Shown here: one piece after another, positions 32,688 to 37,536 of the stretch
Layout of the letters: every line of letters begins with the position of its first letter
Numbering within the stretch: the stretch's first letter is position 1
Assembly (NCBI RefSeq): GCF_902859595.1
Contig: NZ_CADIJQ010000021.1
Location: 1 to 37,536 of the forward strand
Direction of reading: 5' to 3'
DNA length: 37,536 nucleotides
Source of the DNA: Achromobacter kerstersii
GTDB lineage: Bacteria > Pseudomonadota > Gammaproteobacteria > Burkholderiales > Burkholderiaceae_B
The notes under the pieces: model-generated
What the model saw: only the letters and a program-made list of their open reading frames with translations
Told to the model about the DNA's origin: nothing
The model's database searches: none
Program-made: the position numbers and the translations under genes

Positions 32688-33785
32688 TTACTTGCCCGCT
32701 GCGGCGCGCCAGTCCTTGATGAACTGCAAACGCTTGTTCTGTTCCAGGTAGTCCAGCAGCGTTTCGTTGACCGGAATCGGCTTGAGCGAAGCGCCCAGTT
32801 TCTTGGTCATGCCGTCCACATCGTTGTCGCCTTCGATGTCGTCACGCACCGAGGCCAGATCGGCCTGGTTGGCCATGATTTCCTGGCCCTTCTGCGACAG
32901 CAGGTAATCCATCCACAGCTTGGCGGCGTTGCGGTTCTTGGACTTCTTGCTGATGAACGCCACGCGCGACAACACCAGCGCATAGTCGGTCGGGTAGGCC
33001 ACGCCCAGCGACGGGTCCGACTTGGCGCGCGTTTCAGCGTACGAGCCCAGGATGTTGTAGCCGATCAGGTTTTCACCCGACGACACGCGTTCCATCATGG
33101 TGCCGGTGGACGACTGCACGATCAGGCCGCCCTTGGCGATGTCCTTGAGGGTCTCGAAGTACTTGGGGTCGTTGGCCTTGTCCTGCACGGCCAGCATGAA
33201 GCCCACGGCCGACTTCTCGATGTCGTAAGTCGTGACCTTGTTTTTGAACTTGTCCGGTTGGCTGGCGATCAGCTTGGCCAGCGCGCCGTGCGTGGTGGGC
33301 ACTTCGTTGGCGGGAATCAGGCGCTTGTTGTAGATGAAGACGGCCGGTTCGTACGTGGTGCCGTAAGCCGAATCCTTCCAGACCGCCCAGGCCGGCAGCT
33401 TGCCGCTTTCCGGCGACTTGTATTGCAGGGCGTAGTCGGTGGCCAGCTTCAGCGCCGAGTCCATCGACGAGCTCCAGACGACGTCGCCGCTGCTGCCGCC
33501 CGCCGCCTGTTCGCTGATGTAGCGGTTGTAGAGCTCGGTGCTGTTCATGTCGTTGTATTCGACCTTCACGCCCGGGTACAACGCTTCGAAGCCCTTGATG
33601 ATGGGGCCGGCGGCCTTGGTGTCGGTGGTCGAATAGATGACGACCTTGCCTTCCTTCTTGGCGCCGTCCAGGATCTTTTGGTAGTCGGCCGGATAACCCG
33701 CCGGCACGGCCTGCGCGAAGGCGCTGCCGGTGGCGATGGCGAATGCTGCGGCGCAGGCGGCCGCCAGTTGGGACTTGGCAAGCAT
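32688..33785 (-). CDS. ABC transporter solute-binding protein, paralogue of the kinase-fused domain
   Basis: 365 residues. Signal peptide ends near SAFA-Q at 25. Family-1 type binding protein: KVVIYSTTDTKAAGPIIKGFEALYPGVKVEY, PAWAVWKDSAYGTTYEPAVFIYN, VTTYDIEKSAVGFMLAVQDKA, IGYNILGSYAE, PTDYALVLSRVAFISKK. The adjacent Tyr pair used by FbpA to hold iron is not seen at the corresponding GYNILG, so a phosphate ester or other anion is at least as likely as Fe3+. Several of these motifs recur in the C-terminal half of the histidine kinase just upstream. Start ATG 33783-33785 has GGAGAC before it. Confidence 0.9.
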   Translation of the reverse strand: MLAKSQLAAACAAAFAIATGSAFAQAVPAGYPADYQKILDGAKKEGKVVIYSTTDTKAAGPIIKGFEALYPGVKVEYNDMNSTELYNRYISEQAAGGSSGDVVWSSSMDSALKLATDYALQYKSPESGKLPAWAVWKDSAYGTTYEPAVFIYNKRLIPANEVPTTHGALAKLIASQPDKFKNKVTTYDIEKSAVGFMLAVQDKANDPKYFETLKDIAKGGLIVQSSTGTMMERVSSGENLIGYNILGSYAETRAKSDPSLGVAYPTDYALVLSRVAFISKKSKNRNAAKLWMDYLLSQKGQEIMANQADLASVRDDIEGDNDVDGMTKKLGASLKPIPVNETLLDYLEQNKRLQFIKDWRAAAGK

Positions 33786-33867
33786 GTGTTTGTCTCCGAT
33801 TGGAATGGTCTGTAGCGGGATCTGGGTCCAGCCTGCGCCCATCTTAGGAGGCGGCGTCTGTCGTCGT

Positions 33868-33884
33868 CCTGTCATGGCGACAGG
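33868..33884. promoter_or_regulatory. Candidate response-regulator operator CCTGTC-N5-GACAGG
   Basis: A perfect 6-bp inverted repeat 83 bases upstream of the binding-protein start, in the only gap (33786-33943) that could hold the transporter promoter. The word GTCTGTCGTC nearby adds a partial direct repeat. It fits a site for the adjacent OmpR-type regulator, but that link is inferred. Confidence 0.4.
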
Positions 33885-33900
33885 TAGCGGCTAGGGGTAA

Positions 33901-33931
33901 TCCCTGGGCGCGAATGGCCGCGCCGCAGGGA
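33901..33931 (-). terminator. Hairpin after the kinase fusion gene
   Basis: TCCCTG (33901-33906) with CAGGGA (33926-33931) and inner GCGCG/CGCGC form a nested stem 13 bases past the kinase stop. It could end the regulator-kinase transcript and separate it from the transporter operon. Confidence 0.45.
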
Positions 33932-33943
33932 TAGCGCCATTGC

Positions 33944-36430
33944 TCAGGGCCGCTTCGGCGTATCCGTCACCAGCCGCACCCAGTTCTGCACGAAGCGCGA
34001 ATGCCGCCGCTGGTCCAGCCCCACCAGCAAAGCCGGGCTCAGCACCACCGGCTGCACAATGCCTTGCGACCGCGCCAGCACCGCTTCGGACGTCCAGCGC
34101 CCGGGCGTGTCTTCCATGATGGAACCCAGCGCCGCGTGGCTGGAAGCCACCTGCTGGCCGGCGGGAGACAGCAGCCAGTCCACCAGCGCGCGCGCCAGGT
34201 CCGGGCTGGGGGCGCGCCGTGAAATCAGCACCGAACGCGCCAGCACCAGCACGTAGTCCTGCGGAAACACCACGCCGATCTTGCTGCCGTCCGCCTGGCG
34301 CGACAGCGCGTACGAACCCAGGATGTTGTAGCCAAGGTCCAGCTCATCGTTTTCGATGGCGTCCAGAATCTGCGCGCTGGTGGGCGATAGGCGCACGGCC
34401 ACTTGGCCCATCGCATTGGCCAGCCCCCAGAAGTTGGATGACACCAGCTCGTCTTGCTCGGCCAGCAGATAACCCAGGCTGCTGGCGGCGATGTCATAGG
34501 TGCCGACGCGGCCTTGCAGCGTGGCTTGGTCGCGTTCCAACAGGCGCAGCAGGTCTTGCCGGGAGCGGGGCACGGTGGCTTCGGTGAAGCGTTTGGGGTT
34601 GTAGACGATGACGGCGGGTTCGAACGTGAAGCCGTAGACCTCGTTGCGCCAGACCGCCCACGACGGCAGCTTGGACGCGTAGGGTGACGCGTAGCTTTGC
34701 GCGTAACCGTCGTTGGCCAGCCGGATCTGCAAGTCCGATGCCGAACTCATCAGCACGTCGACGTTGGTCAGGCGCCCGTCGATGGTGGCTTCGTACAGAT
34801 CGCGGCTGCTGATCTCGCGATACACCACCGTCACATCGGGCCGCAAAGATTGAAAGCCCTGAATCAGCGGCGCGACCACGGGCGTGTCGGTGGGGCCGGC
34901 GATGACCAGGGTGCGCGACGTGGGTTGCGGCGCGGGATAGCGCGTGACAATTTCGTCCAGTTCGGCGGCACGTACGTCCTGAGGTGCCGACACCAGCAGC
35001 AACGCCGCCGTGAGCGCCGCGCCCAGCCACGTCGCCAGATGGCGCCCTGCGGGCTGTTGTTGCAGCGGCAGGATGACGCGCGCCGACAAGCCGCCGCCCG
35101 GCCGGTCATGCAGCCATAGCGACCCGCCATGCGCCATCGCCACCGAACGCACGATGGCCAGGCCCAGCCCCGATCCGGGTTGAGATTCACCCGCTTTGCC
35201 GCGCGTGAAGCGCTGCTGCACGGCTTCTTTTTCGTCGTCCGAGATACCCGGCCCGCGATCCGACACCGTCAACGCCACGCGAAAGCCGGCAACAGGCGTG
35301 GCCTGAATATCCACGGTGCCATCCGGCGCATAGCGCAAGGCGTTGTCCACCAGATTGCGCAGCATCTCGCGCAAGGCGACGCGGTCACCGGCCAGGCGCG
35401 CGCGGCGGACGTCGGGCGCAATGTCGATGCGCAGCCGCTCGGCTTCCACCGGGCCGATACGGCGGCGGGTTTCGTTGATGGTTTCCGCTACCCCGACAGA
35501 TTCGGGTGGCCCTTTGCCGAGCCGGTGCGTGATGGTGGCGTCCATCAGCAGCTGGTTGATCAGCTGGCTGGCGTGCGTGGCGTTCTGATGAATGCGGCCG
35601 ATGCGCTCGCGCAGCCGCTTGGGGTCGGTTTCGTCCAGCGCCACTTCTGCTTGCGCGCGCAGCGACGCGAGCGGTGTACGGACCTGATGCGTGGCGTCGG
35701 CCACCAACGTGTTCAAGGTATCCATGATGATGGAAAGGCGTTGCATGAAGGCGTTCAGCGCTTCGACCAGGCGGCGCACTTCGCGCGGCACCGGCGTGGT
35801 GACGGGCGTCAGGTCTTCAGGTGCGCGGGTGCGCAGTTCGCGTTCCAACACGGCCAACGGCGCAAACGCCCGTTGCACGCCGAACCACAACAGGCCCAGC
35901 GCCACCAGCGACACGACCAGCAGCGGCAACACGCCGCGCCCCAGGATTTCGTCGGCAAGTTCTTCGCGCGATCCCAAGGTTTCGGCGACCCGCACGGTGA
36001 CCCAGCCGGCATGCTGGCTGGCCGACACCAGCCGCCCCACCGTGGCGACGCGCACGGGCTCGTCGTGATAAATGACGTAGGCGAACACGGGGGTTGCGGC
36101 TTGCGCCAGCGGCAGGTTGGGGGCCAGGTCGCCATAGCCGGTGATGAGCCGGCCATTGGAGGTGCGCGCTTCGTAGAACACGCGCTCGCCGCCCGACAAC
36201 ATGGCAAGCGACGACACGGGCGGTTCCACGGTGACGCCTTCGTCATCAATCTGCACGGACCCGGCGATGGTCAGCGCGGATGCGGCAAGCAGCCGGTCAA
36301 ACGCCTGCTCGGCGGCGCGTTGCGCGTAGTCTCGCAGGAAGAACACCAGTCCGATCAGCGCGCAGGCCAGCAACACCACGCCAAGCGTGAAGACGCGGCG
36401 CCGGATCGAGGCGCTTTCAGGAATGCTCAT
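33944..36430 (-). CDS. Sensor histidine kinase fused to a periplasmic solute-binding domain
   Basis: 828 residues from ATG 36428-36430. Order: membrane helix 13-32, a TctE-like periplasmic sensor (about 33-165), helix 166-184, HAMP-like linker, HisKA with phospho-His248 (DATHQVRTPLASL), HATPase with Asn363 (NLVDNAL), DRGPGIS and GSGLGLAIV (to about 456), a third hydrophobic segment 464-482 followed by APQDVRA-AE, then a binding-protein domain about 490-828. That domain shares PSWAVW, FEPAVIVYNPKRF, GTYDIA, GYNILGSYA and QDYVLVLARSV with the transporter's own binding protein. No ATG, GTG or TTG codon lies at the junction, so it reads as one chain. The third segment could anchor the domain outside, or be cleaved to free it. 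Confidence 0.88.
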   Translation of the reverse strand: MSIPESASIRRRVFTLGVVLLACALIGLVFFLRDYAQRAAEQAFDRLLAASALTIAGSVQIDDEGVTVEPPVSSLAMLSGGERVFYEARTSNGRLITGYGDLAPNLPLAQAATPVFAYVIYHDEPVRVATVGRLVSASQHAGWVTVRVAETLGSREELADEILGRGVLPLLVVSLVALGLLWFGVQRAFAPLAVLERELRTRAPEDLTPVTTPVPREVRRLVEALNAFMQRLSIIMDTLNTLVADATHQVRTPLASLRAQAEVALDETDPKRLRERIGRIHQNATHASQLINQLLMDATITHRLGKGPPESVGVAETINETRRRIGPVEAERLRIDIAPDVRRARLAGDRVALREMLRNLVDNALRYAPDGTVDIQATPVAGFRVALTVSDRGPGISDDEKEAVQQRFTRGKAGESQPGSGLGLAIVRSVAMAHGGSLWLHDRPGGGLSARVILPLQQQPAGRHLATWLGAALTAALLLVSAPQDVRAAELDEIVTRYPAPQPTSRTLVIAGPTDTPVVAPLIQGFQSLRPDVTVVYREISSRDLYEATIDGRLTNVDVLMSSASDLQIRLANDGYAQSYASPYASKLPSWAVWRNEVYGFTFEPAVIVYNPKRFTEATVPRSRQDLLRLLERDQATLQGRVGTYDIAASSLGYLLAEQDELVSSNFWGLANAMGQVAVRLSPTSAQILDAIENDELDLGYNILGSYALSRQADGSKIGVVFPQDYVLVLARSVLISRRAPSPDLARALVDWLLSPAGQQVASSHAALGSIMEDTPGRWTSEAVLARSQGIVQPVVLSPALLVGLDQRRHSRFVQNWVRLVTDTPKRP

Positions 36431-37088
36431 GGCTGCGGGCCTGATAGCCAACGCCGCGCACGGTGACGATGTCGATCGACGCCCCTGCCAGCTTCTTGCG
36501 CAGCCGCGAGATCAACAGTTCCAGCGCATTGAGCGAGCCGTCGTCCAGGTCAAACAGCTGGTTCATCAGCCGTTCCTTGGCAACGGTTTGGCCGATGCGG
36601 CCCAAGAGGATTTCCAGCAAGCGGAATTCGCGCCGTCCCAGCTCCAGCGGCGCACCAGACAACATGACGCTGCGCCCGGCAAGGTCCAGGCTCAGGTTGC
36701 CGTAGGTGGTGGTGCTGCTGGTCTGCCCTGACGGCCGCCGCATCAGGGCGCGCAACCGCGCTTCGAGTTCGCGCAGGTCAAAGGGCTTGACGAGGTAGTC
36801 ATCCGCGCCCAGGTCCAGCATGTCGATCTTGTCTTCAATTTCCGCCCGCGCGGTCATGACGAGCACCGGCGCTTCCAAGCCGGCTGCGCGCAATTCCCGA
36901 ATCACGGTGAAGCCGTCTTTGCCAGGCAGATTGATATCCAGGACAAGCGCATCCCAGGTTTCGTCCAACCCCCACCGCAACGCCGCCAGCCCGTCATGCA
37001 CCCACTGCACGCTATGGCCAGCGGAACGCAGCTTGCTTTCCACGGCATCGCCAAGATCAAGGTTGTCCTCGACCAGCAAAATGCGCAT
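36417..37088 (-). CDS. OmpR/TctD-type response regulator
   Basis: 223 residues. Receiver domain with phospho-acceptor Asp51 (LVLDINLPGKDG), Thr79 and Lys101 (VKPFD); winged-helix DNA-binding domain from about 125 (LELGRREFRLLEILLGRIGQTVAKERL, LELLISRLRKKL, VRGVGYQA). Start ATG 37086-37088 with GGAGGAAC just upstream. Its end overlaps the kinase start by 14 bases, so the pair is coupled. It probably controls the transporter operon at 29676-33785. Confidence 0.93.
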   Translation of the reverse strand: MRILLVEDNLDLGDAVESKLRSAGHSVQWVHDGLAALRWGLDETWDALVLDINLPGKDGFTVIRELRAAGLEAPVLVMTARAEIEDKIDMLDLGADDYLVKPFDLRELEARLRALMRRPSGQTSSTTTYGNLSLDLAGRSVMLSGAPLELGRREFRLLEILLGRIGQTVAKERLMNQLFDLDDGSLNALELLISRLRKKLAGASIDIVTVRGVGYQARSHEHS

Positions 37089-37157
37089 GTTGTTCCTCCG
37101 TGTCGTTTTGGTTTTTCGAGGAGTGTACGACGGGGGGTGCTGTGGCGTTGGGGTTTG

Positions 37158-37435
37158 GGTTCTTGAGACGCCCGTGGTGTCGGGGGCCTGGGGTGCGCGG
37201 GGCAACGATTGCGGTCCGGAGCCTTCGCTCCGGACTGCCCCCTTGTCATCCTCGTCCGCCTTCGGCTCCCTACGGATTCCCTCGGGCTTATCGACGCCCC
37301 GCGCACCCCAGGCCCCCGACACCACGGGCTCTGCCAGTTGCAATCTGACGTCAGCAGGCACGGTCAGCGTTCTTGAGGTTCTCTCCACGGGGATTGGGGT
37401 GGTGGAAGATCTTGCGGGGCCCGCTCCATGCCGGC
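37158..37435 (+). repeat. Dispersed repeat, copy 4, truncated by IS (modules A4 + half of B)
   Basis: Matches 24015-24294 in the same orientation until the IS inverted repeat begins at 37436. The half hairpin GCTCCA (37423-37428) ...GCCGGC is cut exactly where its partner, next to the IS end at 105, continues. It occupies the region upstream of the response regulator gene; 37089-37157 must hold that gene's promoter. Confidence 0.87.
37170..37329. repeat. Structured repeat module A4 (34-bp perfect stem)
   Basis: Arms 37170-37203 and 37296-37329 pair perfectly over 34 bp around a 92-nt core. GTCCGGAG/CTCCGGAC and GGATTCCCTCGGG are conserved; the second inner hairpin is changed in sequence and shortened. 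Stem differences from A3 are compensated. Confidence 0.9.
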
Positions 37436-37536
37436 TGTGGTGGTTTAATTTTGGTGGACACCCAGATAGGTTGAACCTAGGAGGTGAGTCATGACCAAGA
37501 TAAAACGGCGTGCCTTTACGGCGGAGTTCAAGCTCG
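37436..37536 (+). mobile_element. Left end of an IS3-family insertion sequence
   Basis: Begins with TGTGGTGGTTTAATTTTGG, the partner of the inverted repeat at 80-104, followed by a short leader and the start of OrfA. Same orientation as the IS end at the left edge. The element continues past the window. Confidence 0.85.
37491..37536 (+). CDS. IS3-family OrfA, N-terminal fragment
   Basis: Fifteen visible codons, MTKIKRRAFTAEFKL, match the usual start of IS3-family OrfA helix-turn-helix proteins (compare MTKRKRRxFTxEFK). A strong ribosome-binding site AGGAGGTGA lies at 37479-37487. The frame runs off the right edge. Confidence 0.85.
   Translation, partial: MTKIKRRAFTAEFKL

Noticed and set aside
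1..37536. A 37-kb composite transposon bounded by two IS copies
   Set aside because: The content is mostly housekeeping (hemL, thiE, ruvX, apaH, lptG, aroE), and the truncated IS ends look like contig boundaries.

Overview
The window looks like chromosomal DNA of a high-GC betaproteobacterium of the family Alcaligenaceae, most likely Achromobacter or a close Bordetella relative. That placement is an inference from protein character and gene order (rubredoxin-algH-ruvX-pyrB/pyrC-like-plsC; tonB-aroE-mtgA-lptG-apaH; thiD-thiE-hemL). It was not tested by search. The first ~105 bases are the right end of an IS3-family insertion sequence and the last ~101 bases are the left end of a similar one. 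Both stop after about 100 bases, so the window may be a whole assembly contig that ends in a collapsed repeat.

Layout. (1) 279-7324: an AraC-type regulator divergent from an apparent aromatic catabolic operon: orphan periplasmic binding protein, dienelactone hydrolase fused to an NTF2/SnoaL-like domain, Rieske oxygenase alpha and beta subunits, an isochorismatase-like hydrolase and a short-chain dehydrogenase. (2) 7399-12985: a FapA/DUF342 protein, a lytic transglycosylase, then hemL-thiE-thiD on the minus strand. (3) 13147-17432: rubredoxin, algH, ruvX, PyrB-like and PyrC-like proteins that have both lost catalytic signatures, and a PlsC-type acyltransferase. (4) 17946-23991: a LysR regulator divergent from an RraA-family protein, an aminotransferase and a complete polar amino-acid ABC transporter. 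(5) 24935-29521: apaH, lptG, mtgA, aroE and a TonB-like protein, all minus strand. (6) 29676-37088: an OmpR-type response regulator, a histidine kinase whose C-terminus is fused to a periplasmic solute-binding domain, and a complete ABC transporter whose own binding protein is a paralogue of that fused domain.

Between these blocks lie copies of a structured dispersed repeat. It has a long perfect stem with a variable arm sequence, enclosing a ~95-nt conserved core with an internal GTCCGGAG/CTCCGGAC hairpin. A second GC-rich hairpin lies downstream. Four copies of the first module are visible (17541, 24027, 24693, 37170). Three copies of the second module are intact, and one more is represented by two halves, each cut by an IS end at the equivalent base. 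Stem changes are compensated on the opposite arm, so structure rather than coding appears conserved. Two copies form a ~418-bp inverted pair enclosing block 4.

The most interesting items are this covarying repeat family and its apparent use as an IS target, the kinase/solute-binding fusion with its matched transporter, the unusual dioxygenase operon, and the degenerate PyrB/PyrC/ThiD proteins.
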